Assembly: GCA_913056195.1 (NCBI GenBank)
Contig: CAJXMF010000005.1
Coordinates: 1 to 64,000, forward strand
Direction of reading: 5' to 3'
Source of the DNA: an uncultured Methylococcaceae bacterium
GTDB lineage: Bacteria > Pseudomonadota > Gammaproteobacteria > Methylococcales > Methylomonadaceae
DNA: 64,000 nucleotides
The notes beneath the pieces are model-generated. The model ran no database searches, was not told the origin of the DNA, and saw nothing but the letters and a program-made list of their open reading frames with translations. The first letter of the stretch is position 1; each line of letters starts with the position of its first letter. A program made the translations under genes and the position numbers. Shown one piece after another: positions 39,205 through 48,535 of the stretch.

Positions 39205-40313
39205 TGACAATGACAAGCATGTTCGACCTGGCCTTGCCAGGCATACAAAAATTGATTCCCTATACGCCAGGAAAGCCGATTGAAGAACTGGAACGGGAGC
39301 TGGGCTTAAGTGAAATCATCAAGCTTGCCTCGAATGAAAACCCATCCGGCCCAAGTCCGCAGGTGACGGATGCGATTAAACAAGCCTTGCCTGACATAAC
39401 CCGTTATCCCGATGGTAATGGTTTTAAACTTAAAAGCGTACTGGTTGAAAAATATGGTGTAGAGCCTTGCCAAATAACCTTGGGGAATGGATCAAACGAG
39501 ATATTGGAGCTGGTAGCACGAACTTTTTTAACGCCTGACTTAAATGTCGTTTTTTCCCAGCATGCTTTTGCCGTTTATCCGTTAGTCACCCAGTCCGTCG
39601 GCGCTAAGGCACAAGAAGTGGCAGCACGCGATTATGGGCATGACTTAGTCGCGATGCGGGAACATATTAACGATAAAACACGGTTAGTGTTCATCGCTAA
39701 CCCCAATAATCCGACAGGAACCTTATTGGCGGCCGATGCGTTGGAAGAATTTATCGCCAGTCTGCCGGCGCATGTGATTTGTGTATTGGATGAGGCTTAT
39801 TATGAATACGTTGACCCTGCAAAACGGGCGGACGCTATCGCCTGGTTGGCGCATTATCCTAATCTTCTAATTACGCGGACGTTTTCAAAGGCTTATGGTT
39901 TGGCGGGGTTGCGGGTCGGGTTTGGTCTGGCCTCGGCTGAAATGAGTGACCTGTTAAATCGGGTCAGGCAACCGTTTAATAATAATGCACTGGCGCTGGT
40001 CGCGGCCGAAACAGCCTTACAGGATCAGGATTATTTACAACACAGCGTTGCCCTCAATAATGCCGGCATGCAGCTGTTAACAGAGGCTTTTGCCGCACTG
40101 GGGTTAAGCTGGATTCCATCAGCGGGTAATTTTGTTTCGGTCGATTTTGGCCGTGATGCCCAGCCGATTTATCAGGCACTATTGCAAAAAGGCGTGATTG
40201 TACGGCCTGTGGCTAATTATGGTATGCCGACGTTCTTGCGTATCAGTATCGGCACCGACGTTGAAAATCGCTTTTTTATCCAGGTACTGAGCGACGTACT
40301 CAATGATGTTTGA
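39204..40313 (+). CDS. hisC: Histidinol-phosphate/aromatic aminotransferase
   Basis: 369 residues, a class I/II PLP aminotransferase. LASNENPSGPSPQV is near the N-terminus, NPNNPTGTLL is at about 172, VLDEAYYEYVD follows, and the PLP lysine lies in TRTFSKAYGLAGLRVGFG. A second hisC inside the pheA-tyrA-aroA supraoperon is known in pseudomonads, where it acts on aromatic keto acids as well as histidinol phosphate, and the same role is inferred here. It overlaps both neighbours. Confidence 0.93.
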   Translation: MTMTSMFDLALPGIQKLIPYTPGKPIEELERELGLSEIIKLASNENPSGPSPQVTDAIKQALPDITRYPDGNGFKLKSVLVEKYGVEPCQITLGNGSNEILELVARTFLTPDLNVVFSQHAFAVYPLVTQSVGAKAQEVAARDYGHDLVAMREHINDKTRLVFIANPNNPTGTLLAADALEEFIASLPAHVICVLDEAYYEYVDPAKRADAIAWLAHYPNLLITRTFSKAYGLAGLRVGFGLASAEMSDLLNRVRQPFNNNALALVAAETALQDQDYLQHSVALNNAGMQLLTEAFAALGLSWIPSAGNFVSVDFGRDAQPIYQALLQKGVIVRPVANYGMPTFLRISIGTDVENRFFIQVLSDVLNDV

Positions 40314-41181
40314 GAAGTTCTGCCTTATTGGTGTCGGCTTGATTGGCAGTTCTGTCGCCAGAGCAGCGCGTCAGAATGGCTTGTGTCAGCACATCGTGGC
40401 CTTTGGTCGGGAGCAGGATAAAGACAATTTACAACGCGCAGAACGGCTGGGCGTGATTGATGCCTTCTCGACTGATATAAAAACCGCCGTCAATGGGGCC
40501 GAAGGGGTCATGATTGCCACACCGGTCGGGCAGGTTGAAACGGTATTGACAGCATTAAAACCGGTTTGGAACGAAAATGCCGTATACACCGATGTTGGGA
40601 GTACCAAGGGCAATATTGTTGCGGCCGCCGAACAAGTATTCAATACCGTGCCGGCTAATTTTGTTCCGTCTCATCCGATTGCCGGTGCTGAAAACAGCGG
40701 GGTTGATGCCGGTCGTGCTGATTTGTTTGATGGCAAGCGCGTCATTATGACACCGCTGCTCAATAACGCAGACTGGGCGGTTGATAAGGTGCGTCGTTTT
40801 TGGCAAGGGATGGGTGCCGATGTGTCCGAAATGGATGTGGAACATCATGACAAAGTGTTGGCGGCTACGAGCCATTTACCGCATATTTTAGCTTTTGCGC
40901 TGGTCGATTTGTTAGGCCGAAAGGATGAGCAGGAAGAAATTTTTAATTATGCGGCTGGCGGTTTCAAGGATTTTACGCGCATAGCGTCCAGCGACCCAAC
41001 GATGTGGCAAGATATTTGTCTGGCCAATAAACACCATATAATACCACTGATTCAACAGCTACGGCTTGAATTAGGCACTATAGAAAAATATCTGGCTGAC
41101 GATGATGGTCAGCAGCTCGCCGAAATTTTTGCCTATGCCAATCAGGCAAGGCAGCGTTTTCTCGATCAGTTAAAACCATAA
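40303..41181 (+). CDS. tyrA: Prephenate/arogenate dehydrogenase
   Basis: 292 residues. The NAD(P)-binding motif GVGLIGSSVARAAR is at the N-terminus, and the IATPVGQVETVL and SHPIAGAENSGVDAG motifs line the active site. The last 120 residues form the helical dimerisation domain (ATSHLPHILAFALVD). There is no fused chorismate mutase. It produces 4-hydroxyphenylpyruvate or tyrosine. It starts 11 bases inside hisC, and aroA begins 2 bases after its stop. Confidence 0.95.
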   Translation: MMFEKFCLIGVGLIGSSVARAARQNGLCQHIVAFGREQDKDNLQRAERLGVIDAFSTDIKTAVNGAEGVMIATPVGQVETVLTALKPVWNENAVYTDVGSTKGNIVAAAEQVFNTVPANFVPSHPIAGAENSGVDAGRADLFDGKRVIMTPLLNNADWAVDKVRRFWQGMGADVSEMDVEHHDKVLAATSHLPHILAFALVDLLGRKDEQEEIFNYAAGGFKDFTRIASSDPTMWQDICLANKHHIIPLIQQLRLELGTIEKYLADDDGQQLAEIFAYANQARQRFLDQLKP

Positions 41182-41183
41182 CA

Positions 41184-42488
41184 ATGACTCAAAAAATTAC
41201 ATTTACAATACAACCCGGTGGCAGTCTTAACGGCAATATACGTGTTCCGGGCGATAAATCCATGTCCCACCGTTCTATCATGCTGGGATCAATTGCCGAC
41301 GGCACCACGCATGTCAAAGGTTTTTTGGAAGCCGAAGATGCCTTGGCGACGCTGAAAGCATTTCGTGCCATGGGTGTTGACATCGAAGGTCCTGAAAACG
41401 GAGAAGTGACGATTCATGGTGTCGGCAAGCATGGCTTGCAGCAGCCGGAAGGCCCGTTATATTTGGGCAACTCTGGAACCTCCATGCGCTTGTTAAGTGG
41501 ATTATTGGCCGGGCAGGATTTCGATAGCGTTTTAACCGGCGATGCCTCGTTGGAATCACGTCCAATGCGGCGGGTGACTGATCCGCTAACTAAAATGGGA
41601 GCTGAAATTGAAACCCAGGCCGATGGTACGGCACCATTAAAAATAAAAGGCGGTCGCAAACTGAAGGGAATTCATTATGATATGCCGGTTGCCAGCGCCC
41701 AGGTTAAATCCTGTTTGTTGCTGGCTGGAATGTACGCCGAAGGCGAAACCGTTGTCGTCGAGCCAGCGCCGACTCGCGATCATACCGAACGCATGCTGAA
41801 TGGTTTTTGTTATCCAGTTAAGCGTGAAGGCAATAAAGCGATAATCGATTCCAATGGTCGCTTGAAAGCCTGTGATATTGATGTGCCGAGTGATATTTCT
41901 TCAGCGGCGTTTTTCCTGGTCGGTGCCAGTATTGCACCGGGTTCTGATGTTACTTTGCGCCATGTTGGTATCAATCCAACGCGCACCGGTGTCATCGATA
42001 TTCTGAAAATGATGGGGGCGAATATCGAAGTCTTCAACGAAAAGACGGTGGGCGGTGAGCCTGTAGCCGATATTCGGGTTCGTGCCAGTCAGCTGAAAGG
42101 CATTGATATTCCAGAGCGGTTGGTGCCGCTGGCCATTGATGAATTCCCGGTATTATTTGTCGCAGCGGCCTGCGCCGAAGGACAGACGCGTTTGACCGGG
42201 GCGAAAGAGTTGCGGGTTAAAGAGTCTGATCGGATTCAGGTGATGGCCGATGGTCTGCAGACTCTGGGTGTCGATGCGACGCCGACTGAGGATGGCATGA
42301 TTATCACCCAATCAGAAATCGGTGGCGGTACGGTTGATTCGCATGGTGATCATAGAATCGCGATGGCATTTTCTATCGCCGGGCTACGTGCTAACGATAC
42401 GATTACGATTCAGGATTGCCAAAATGTAAATACATCATTTCCTGAATTTAAAACATTGGTTTCAGAATTGGGCTTGAATCTGATATGA
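41184..42488 (+). CDS. aroA: EPSP synthase with class II-type motifs
   Basis: 434 residues. It joins shikimate 3-phosphate and PEP in the last but one step to chorismate. The sequence has the four motifs reported for class II EPSP synthases (Agrobacterium CP4 type): GDKS near residue 23, SAQVK, RDHTE and NPTR. The glycine of the PEP loop (NSGTSMR) is kept. Class II enzymes are often poorly inhibited by glyphosate. It is not fused to TyrA, unlike some pseudomonads. cmk overlaps its end by 4 bases. Confidence 0.95.
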   Translation: MTQKITFTIQPGGSLNGNIRVPGDKSMSHRSIMLGSIADGTTHVKGFLEAEDALATLKAFRAMGVDIEGPENGEVTIHGVGKHGLQQPEGPLYLGNSGTSMRLLSGLLAGQDFDSVLTGDASLESRPMRRVTDPLTKMGAEIETQADGTAPLKIKGGRKLKGIHYDMPVASAQVKSCLLLAGMYAEGETVVVEPAPTRDHTERMLNGFCYPVKREGNKAIIDSNGRLKACDIDVPSDISSAAFFLVGASIAPGSDVTLRHVGINPTRTGVIDILKMMGANIEVFNEKTVGGEPVADIRVRASQLKGIDIPERLVPLAIDEFPVLFVAAACAEGQTRLTGAKELRVKESDRIQVMADGLQTLGVDATPTEDGMIITQSEIGGGTVDSHGDHRIAMAFSIAGLRANDTITIQDCQNVNTSFPEFKTLVSELGLNLI

Positions 42489-43165
42489 ATATCCCGGTTT
42501 TAACCATAGACGGGCCAAGTGGCGCAGGTAAGGGGACAGTGAGTCGCGCTGTCTCGCGTAAGCTGGGCTGGCATTATCTCGATAGCGGTTCAATTTATCG
42601 AGCATTGGCTATTGCGGTGTTAAAACAGGGTTTGAATCTGAATGATGTTGCCGCCATTGTTGAACTTGCAGGGCATATTCAGCTGCAGTTTATTTGCGAA
42701 GATGATGGATTGAAGGTCGATTTGAATGGCGAAGATATTTCTGCCCAACTGGGGATGGAATCGACCGGCAATACGGCCTCGATTATTGCCGCTTATCCCG
42801 AAGTTCGGGCTGTTTTGCTGCAAAAGCAAAAGGATTTCAAACGTGCGCCGGGTTTGGTTGCTGACGGCCGGGATATGGGGACAGTGGTGTTTCCGGATGC
42901 TGAGTTTAAAGTGTTTTTAACGGCCAGCGCTGAGGAGCGGGCAAAAAGGCGATATAAACAGTTGATTGAAAAAGGGATTGATGCTAACCTTTGTCAGATT
43001 ACCAGTGAGATAGAAGCGCGTGATCGACGTGATCGGGAACGCGCAACTGCGCCGTTAAGGCCGGCTGAAGATGCGGTATGCATTGATTCATCTGACTTGA
43101 CGATAGAGCAGGTTATTGCGCAGGTGATGGATTTTATTCGTCAGTCAGGCTCAAAAACTGAATGA
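42485..43165 (+). CDS. cmk: Cytidylate kinase
   Basis: 226 residues. The P-loop GPSGAGKGTVSRAVSRKLGW, the LDSGSIYRALA substrate motif, DGRDMGTVVFPDAEFKVFLTAS and RDRRDRERATAPLRPAEDA are canonical. It phosphorylates CMP and dCMP. It overlaps aroA (ATGA) and precedes rpsA, the standard gammaproteobacterial order. Confidence 0.97.
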   Translation: MNIPVLTIDGPSGAGKGTVSRAVSRKLGWHYLDSGSIYRALAIAVLKQGLNLNDVAAIVELAGHIQLQFICEDDGLKVDLNGEDISAQLGMESTGNTASIIAAYPEVRAVLLQKQKDFKRAPGLVADGRDMGTVVFPDAEFKVFLTASAEERAKRRYKQLIEKGIDANLCQITSEIEARDRRDRERATAPLRPAEDAVCIDSSDLTIEQVIAQVMDFIRQSGSKTE

Positions 43166-43182
43166 GCTTGAGTTTGGGGGAG

Positions 43183-43209
43183 GTCTGGTCGCTACCAGGC
43201 TGTTTTTTT
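43183..43209 (+). terminator. Hairpin with T run between cmk and rpsA
   Basis: GTCTGGT pairs with ACCAGGC across a four-base loop, followed by TGTTTTTTT. It is short but well formed, and may terminate the aromatic operon or attenuate transcription into rpsA. Confidence 0.6.
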
Positions 43210-43265
43210 AACTTTATATATTGATTAAAGCCTGTTTGCTTTAAAACGGGTTTGGGAAAGAAACA

Positions 43266-44933
43266 ATGAGCGAAAGCTTTGCAGAATTATTTGAAGAGAG
43301 TTTAGCCAAGACCGAAATGCGTCCTGGTGCAATGTTAAAAGGTACCGTACTTGATATCGAAAATGAGTACGTTATCGTCAGTACTCAAGCCAAATCGGAA
43401 GGGATCATTCCGAAATGGCAGTTTTTGAATGCGGATGGTGAACTGGAAGTTGAAGTCGGTGACGAAATTGAGGTTGCGCTCGATTTATTTGAAGATGGAT
43501 TGGGGTCAACCATTCTTTCCCGTGATAAAGCTAAGAAAAACAAAGCCTGGGCTGAGTTGGAAAAAGCCTTTGAGAATGACGAAACTGTTGTCGGGCGTAT
43601 TAACGGCAAAGTGCGCGGTGGTTTTACCGTCGCCGTTGGTGCTTTGCGTGCGTTCTTGCCAGGCTCTCTGGTTGATGTGCGTCCTATTCGTGATACCTCT
43701 TTCCTGGAAGGTCGCGATCTGGAATTTAAGGTTATTAAAATCGATCAAAAACGTAACAATGTCGTATTGTCACGTCGCGCCGTCGTTGAAAAAGAATACA
43801 GCGCAGAACGCGAAGAATTGATGAAAACGCTGGAAGACGGTGCAGTCGTTAAAGGTATCGTCAAAAACCTGACCGACTATGGCGCATTCATTGACTTAGG
43901 CGGCATCGATGGTCTGTTACATATTACTGATATGGCGTGGCGTCGTGTGCGTCATCCTTCCGAGTGTGTGGAAATTGGCCAGGAAATCGAAGTTAAGGTT
44001 CTTAAATTCGATAAGGAAAAAACCCGTGTTTCACTGGGTATGAAGCAAATGGAAGAAGATCCATGGCAAAATATCGCCCGTCGTTATCCTGCCGGTAGCC
44101 GCGTATTCGGCAAGGTCAATAACCTGACCGATTACGGTTGCTTTGTTGAGATTGAAGAAGGTGTTGAAGGCCTGGTTCACGTTTCTGAAATGGACTGGAC
44201 AAACAAAAACGTCAATCCGGCTAAAGTGGTTCAATTGGGTGATGAAGTTGAAGTCATGGTTCTGGAAATCGACGAAGATCGCCGTCGTATTTCCTTAGGT
44301 ATGAAACAATGTCGTCCTAACCCATGGGATGAGTTTGCAGCTCTGCATAAGAAGGGTGACAAAATTACTGGAAAAATCAAATCTATTACTGATTTCGGTA
44401 TCTTTATTGGTCTGGAAGGCGGTATTGATGGTTTGGTTCATACCTCTGATATTTCCTGGAATGAAAGCGACGAAGAAGCCATTCGTAAATACAAGAAGGG
44501 TGATGAGGTCGAAACTGTCATTCTGGCCATCGATCCAGAGCGTGAGCGTATTTCCTTAGGGATTAAACAATTGGAGCAAGATCCATTTCAGAACTTTATT
44601 GCGGCGCATGAAAAAGGCAGCCTGGTTAAAGGTAAGGTTAAGGAAGTCGATGCCAAGGGTGCTGTTATCGAACTCGGTGAAAATGTTGAAGGCTACCTGA
44701 GAGCATCTGAAATTCAGCGTGATCGTGTTGAAGATGCGCGGACGTTGTTGAATGTTGGTGACGAAGTCGAAGCTAAATTTATCGGTGTCGATAAGAAAAA
44801 CAAAACGATTTCTTTGTCAATTAAAGCCAAGGATCAGGAAGAAGAAAAAAATGCATTGAGGGATTACAGTCAGGAAGCTGCGGCTGGTTCAGCGACTTTA
44901 GGTGATCTTTTTAAACAACAGATCGAAAAATAA
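43266..44933 (+). CDS. rpsA: 30S ribosomal protein bS1
   Basis: 555 residues with six S1 repeats, the number expected for gammaproteobacterial S1. The first two bind the ribosome, and the later, better conserved ones ([30 protein letters not shown] and similar) bind mRNA. GGGAAAGAAACA precedes the ATG. The region between cmk and rpsA has a terminator-like hairpin, and S1 usually represses its own mRNA, so separate control is likely. Confidence 0.98.
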   Translation: MSESFAELFEESLAKTEMRPGAMLKGTVLDIENEYVIVSTQAKSEGIIPKWQFLNADGELEVEVGDEIEVALDLFEDGLGSTILSRDKAKKNKAWAELEKAFENDETVVGRINGKVRGGFTVAVGALRAFLPGSLVDVRPIRDTSFLEGRDLEFKVIKIDQKRNNVVLSRRAVVEKEYSAEREELMKTLEDGAVVKGIVKNLTDYGAFIDLGGIDGLLHITDMAWRRVRHPSECVEIGQEIEVKVLKFDKEKTRVSLGMKQMEEDPWQNIARRYPAGSRVFGKVNNLTDYGCFVEIEEGVEGLVHVSEMDWTNKNVNPAKVVQLGDEVEVMVLEIDEDRRRISLGMKQCRPNPWDEFAALHKKGDKITGKIKSITDFGIFIGLEGGIDGLVHTSDISWNESDEEAIRKYKKGDEVETVILAIDPERERISLGIKQLEQDPFQNFIAAHEKGSLVKGKVKEVDAKGAVIELGENVEGYLRASEIQRDRVEDARTLLNVGDEVEAKFIGVDKKNKTISLSIKAKDQEEEKNALRDYSQEAAAGSATLGDLFKQQIEK

Positions 44934-44940
44934 TGTCTGG

Positions 44941-44974
44941 AAAGGGGGATGGCTTGCGTCATACCCCTTTTTTC
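44941..44974 (+). terminator. Terminator after rpsA
   Basis: AAAGGGG pairs with CCCCTTT around a 16-base loop and is followed by TTTCTTTTTT. It is 18 bases before the ihfB start, so it may be partial. Confidence 0.7.
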
Positions 44975-44991
44975 TTTTTTCGGAATAGACT

Positions 44992-45297
44992 GTGACAAAA
45001 TCAGAATTAATTGAAGCACTTGCCAGACAACAACCACATTTGGCCCTGAAAGATGTGGAGCTAGCCGTAAAATGTATCATCGATCAGATGAGTGATACAT
45101 TAGCAAGTGGTGAACGGATTGAAATTCGCGGGTTTGGTAGTTTTTCGTTACATCACAGGCCACCACGAATTGGGCGTAATCCCAAAACGGGCGAGTCCGT
45201 TTCGTTAACTGAAAAATTTGTGCCACACTTCAAGCCAGGCAAGGAATTGCGTGATCGAGTCGATGCCTCTCGTGAGAAATATAACATAATCGATTAA
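44992..45297 (+). CDS. ihfB: Integration host factor beta subunit
   Basis: 101 residues from a GTG start. [23 protein letters not shown] and the arm [23 protein letters not shown] identify IHF-beta. It pairs with IHF-alpha (19387-19683). Its place between rpsA and lapA is conserved in gammaproteobacteria. Confidence 0.97.
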   Translation: MTKSELIEALARQQPHLALKDVELAVKCIIDQMSDTLASGERIEIRGFGSFSLHHRPPRIGRNPKTGESVSLTEKFVPHFKPGKELRDRVDASREKYNIID

Positions 45298-45317
45298 TTT
45301 ATTGGCGCAGCAAACGT

Positions 45318-45566
45318 ATGAAATTACTGGTAACACTTGTCTTTATTTCAATCTTTTTTGTTGCGCTGGTATTTTCTGTTCTTAATTTCCAAAGCATAGA
45401 GATCAATCTCTACTTCTTCAAGATTTCCTTACCTTTGGCGGTTGCTTTAACCATAGAATTATTTTCTGGCATTATTATTGGCTATCTGGTTGCCATGACT
45501 AATATTATGAAGCTAAAAGCGCAATATAGGCAGTTGTGTCGTCAATTGGGTAAAGAAAAAAACTAA
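45318..45566 (+). CDS. lapA: LapA-domain (DUF1049) inner-membrane protein
   Basis: 82 residues with two hydrophobic segments (about 3-22 and 40-62) and a short basic cytoplasmic tail. LapA proteins, with LapB, take part in controlling lipopolysaccharide assembly, and in E. coli lapA-lapB is a known pair. Here lapB does not follow, and the gene ends five bases from the convergent rpiA. Confidence 0.85.
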   Translation: MKLLVTLVFISIFFVALVFSVLNFQSIEINLYFFKISLPLAVALTIELFSGIIIGYLVAMTNIMKLKAQYRQLCRQLGKEKN

Positions 45567-45571
45567 GGCTT

Positions 45572-46249
45572 TCAGGACGGCTTTTGTATTTCCTGCACGC
45601 CGTTTTGTGCTGCAAGTACGACAATATCAGCCTGGGGTGAAAAAATTCCATGTTCTACGATTCCCGGCGTTGTATTCAAGATATGTTCAATGTGTTGTAG
45701 GTTTGCCTGCTCAGGAAACCGCATATCAAGAATCAAGCTACCGTAGGATGATACGGCTAATCCATTGTTTTGTTGTCGAAGATTCCCTGTTGCGCCCTGT
45801 TTTTCGAGCCGGTATTTAACCATTTGCCAGGCAAAGGGCATGACTTCAATAGGAATCGGGAATTTCTGTCCGATATACTGCACCTGTTTGCTCTGATCGA
45901 TAAGCGCAAAAAATTGATGGCTTGCAGTGGCCAAGAGTTTTTCTCTAACCAGATCGGAGCCCTGGCCTTTTAATAAGGTATTATTTGGCGCGACTTCATC
46001 CGCACCATCCACATAAATATCAATATGGTCGAGTTGTTCGATTGATACCAGTGGCAGGCCTAAATCGCGTGCCTTGATCATGCTGACAATCGAGCTGGAA
46101 ACGACCTTGATAGACATGTTTTCCTGTTTGTATTGATGCGCGAGCGCTTCGATAAAGCAATCGGCTGTAGAGCCTGTGCCAAGCCCGATTATCATATTGT
46201 CTGTTATCCACCGAAGCGCGTGCCTGGCGACACGTTGTTTATCATTCAT
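45572..46249 (-). CDS. rpiA: Ribose-5-phosphate isomerase A
   Basis: 225 residues. It interconverts ribose 5-phosphate and ribulose 5-phosphate, needed for the pentose phosphate and, in methanotrophs, the ribulose monophosphate route. IIGLGTGSTADCFIEAL, DGADEVAPNNTLLKGQGSDLVREKLLA and GIVEHGIFSPQADIVV are characteristic. It overlaps the upstream peroxiredoxin gene by 4 bases. The end is five bases from convergent lapA with no clear terminator between. Confidence 0.96.
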   Translation of the reverse strand: MNDKQRVARHALRWITDNMIIGLGTGSTADCFIEALAHQYKQENMSIKVVSSSIVSMIKARDLGLPLVSIEQLDHIDIYVDGADEVAPNNTLLKGQGSDLVREKLLATASHQFFALIDQSKQVQYIGQKFPIPIEVMPFAWQMVKYRLEKQGATGNLRQQNNGLAVSSYGSLILDMRFPEQANLQHIEHILNTTPGIVEHGIFSPQADIVVLAAQNGVQEIQKPS

Positions 46250-46713
46250 TGAAGCTTTTTGACTTTATTCAGAATTTCATTGGCATGGCCCTCATGCGAA
46301 ACGCCATACAGTGCATCTACAATATTCCCGTTTTTATCGATAATAAAGGTGGAACGCAAAATAGCCATTTTTTTTACGCCATTTTTTTCCTTTTCGCGCC
46401 AAACATCATATTTTTCACATAATTCACCACTTTCATCAGACAATAAATTGACTTTAAGGTCATATTTTTTGATGAAATCGACATGGCTGGCGCAAGAATC
46501 CTTGCTGATGCCCAGAATGACAGTATTCAGGTTGGCAAATTCATCAGCCAGGGCGGTAAAGTCATTGGCTTCAATGGTGCATCCGGGCGTGTCATCTTTA
46601 GGATAAAAATAAAGAACGACATTGTGTTTGCCTTTAAAATCGGATAAACGGATATTTTCGCCGTGTTGATCAGGGCAGCTAAAATCTGGAGCAGGCTGGT
46701 TTTTTTCTAACAT
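46246..46713 (-). CDS. bcp: Peroxiredoxin, Bcp/PrxQ type
   Basis: 155 residues. It is a thiol peroxidase with peroxidatic Cys in YPKDDTPGCTIEANDF. A resolving-Cys candidate, five residues later in classic Bcp, is absent (GCTIEAND has no second Cys), so it may act as a one-Cys type or use a distal Cys (SKDSCASH, ELCEKY). GAGGAAAT precedes the ATG. It is coupled to rpiA (ATGA overlap). Confidence 0.93.
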   Translation of the reverse strand: MLEKNQPAPDFSCPDQHGENIRLSDFKGKHNVVLYFYPKDDTPGCTIEANDFTALADEFANLNTVILGISKDSCASHVDFIKKYDLKVNLLSDESGELCEKYDVWREKEKNGVKKMAILRSTFIIDKNGNIVDALYGVSHEGHANEILNKVKKLQ

Positions 46714-46799
46714 GATAATTTCCTCGGGATGATGGTACTTCGATTTGATTATTACCGATGCCGCTCTGAAAATAAACCATAAATTTTCCAGGGAATTTG

Positions 46800-48422
46800 T
46801 CAGGAACTACAGGATAATTGCGAACAGCCTGGTTTATTGCGTGCCCATTCCGGACGTTTGGCGGCGAAATGTTGTTTATCGGGTTGTTCGTCATACGGCC
46901 TGCGCATCACTTCCTGCAATTCCTCTATCAGGGAAAAATCACCGGCTTCGGCTTTGTCAATGGCCATTTGTGACAGGTAATTGCGCAGAATGTATTTAGG
47001 ATTGACGGCATTCATGCGTTGCCGGCGGCTTTCGGGGGATTCATTGTCCTGGCGGATACGTTGACTGTATAAGCGCATCCAGTTGGCAAAACGTTGCCGA
47101 TAATTCGGCGATAGTGAATCGGGCTGATACCAAGCATCAGAGATGGGGGCTAAGCAGTCTGTATCCGATAAGGCCTGGCTTTCGACAGGCACAGGGGCTA
47201 AAAGGCGAAAGAACAGTGTCATATCGGTTTCGACCTCGGCAAGCAGGCCGAGCAAAGTCTGAACGAGCTTCTGATCGCTATTCGGCAGCCAGTTTTTCAG
47301 GCCTAATTTTGCTGCAAACATGGCTTGCCAGCCCTGTTCAAATGTTTCATTGTATAACGCCAGTGCATTCTGCAAGGGTTTGGCATCATTGATTAACGGG
47401 TAGATCGCATTGGCCAGTTGTATTAAATTCCACAGCGCTATGTCCGGTTGCTGGCTGTAGCGATAACGTCGGTGTGTGCTGTCAGTGGTATTGGGTGTCC
47501 ATTCCGGGTCGTAATGATCCAGCCAGCCATAAGGGCCGTAATCAATGGTTAGCCCCAGAATTGACATATTATCTGTGTTCATGACGCCATGTACAAAGCC
47601 TACGCGCTGCCAGTGTACAATCAGTTCAGCCGTTAAGCGGCAGACTTCTTCAAACCAGCGGATATAGGTGGCTTTTTCTATCTGTCCTGATTTAGGCAGC
47701 AGGTGTGGAAAGTCGCTGCGGATGGTGAAGTCTGCCAGTTGTTTTAACACATCATGCTCACCACGCGCGGTAAATATCTGAAAACTACCAAAACGGATAA
47801 ATGAGGGGGCGGTTCTGCACACAATGGCGCCCGGCTCAAGTTTTGCATTACCGTTATAAAACATATCGCGCATCACCGTATCGCCGGTCAGTGTCAGGCT
47901 GAGTGCCCGGGTCGTCGGTATGCCTAAATGAAACATGGCCTCGCTGCATAAAAACTCGCGTATGGATGAACGTAACACCGCCAGGCCATCAGCCATGCGG
48001 GAATAAGGCGTTAAACCGGCACCTTTAAGCTGTAAAGTCCAGTGCTGGCCGTTATCGTCTAACACCTCGCCCAGATTGATCGCGCGTCCATCACCTAATT
48101 GCCCCGCCCATTGACCAAATTGATGTCCGCCATAACACATGGCATACGACTGCATATCGGGTAACAGGCGATTTCCGCTCATGATTTCGGTAAAGCAACT
48201 TGATACACAGTCCGTTTCGCTCAAGCCGAGGGTATGGGCCATTTCTTTTGAATAGGCGACTAACTGCGGCGCTGGTGTGGGCCTGGGATTGACAAAACTG
48301 AAACAGGCACCAAAAACCTGCCGGCAATGGTTATGCCTGTCAGGATCGGCAGGAAGTTGTCGGATGAAGCGGTTGTCAAAACTCAGTTTATCAAGGCTGG
48401 ATGGGGTTGTAACAGTTGTCAT
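46800..48422 (-). CDS. selO: SelO/YdiU protein adenylyltransferase
   Basis: 540 residues. SelO is a pseudokinase-fold enzyme that transfers AMP to proteins and is linked to redox stress. The N-terminal CFSFVNPRPTPAPQLVAYSKEMAHTLGL, YGGHQFGQWAGQLGDGRA, the nucleotide-binding LKGAGLTPYSR and HGVMNTDNMSILGLTIDYGPYG are family signatures. The C-terminus ends in CSS, with Cys where the human protein has selenocysteine, as in most bacteria. It is a stand-alone gene with a terminator from the next operon upstream. Confidence 0.95.
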   Translation of the reverse strand: MTTVTTPSSLDKLSFDNRFIRQLPADPDRHNHCRQVFGACFSFVNPRPTPAPQLVAYSKEMAHTLGLSETDCVSSCFTEIMSGNRLLPDMQSYAMCYGGHQFGQWAGQLGDGRAINLGEVLDDNGQHWTLQLKGAGLTPYSRMADGLAVLRSSIREFLCSEAMFHLGIPTTRALSLTLTGDTVMRDMFYNGNAKLEPGAIVCRTAPSFIRFGSFQIFTARGEHDVLKQLADFTIRSDFPHLLPKSGQIEKATYIRWFEEVCRLTAELIVHWQRVGFVHGVMNTDNMSILGLTIDYGPYGWLDHYDPEWTPNTTDSTHRRYRYSQQPDIALWNLIQLANAIYPLINDAKPLQNALALYNETFEQGWQAMFAAKLGLKNWLPNSDQKLVQTLLGLLAEVETDMTLFFRLLAPVPVESQALSDTDCLAPISDAWYQPDSLSPNYRQRFANWMRLYSQRIRQDNESPESRRQRMNAVNPKYILRNYLSQMAIDKAEAGDFSLIEELQEVMRRPYDEQPDKQHFAAKRPEWARNKPGCSQLSCSS

Positions 48423-48486
48423 TGCATCGCAGTGTAAATCAATAAACCGCTATTATTGGGCTAAGATTATGAAATATCTACCCTAA

Positions 48487-48512
48487 AATAATGAGGGTTT
48501 AACCCGATTATT
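48487..48512 (-). terminator. Terminator of the birA-coaX-SPOR operon
   Basis: On the minus strand AATAATCGGGTT pairs with AACCCTCATTATT (one mismatched position) and leads into TTTTA. It lies just after the SPOR gene stop and before selO. Confidence 0.5.
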
Positions 48513-48535
48513 CTTTTGTTGAGGGTATCTGACGG

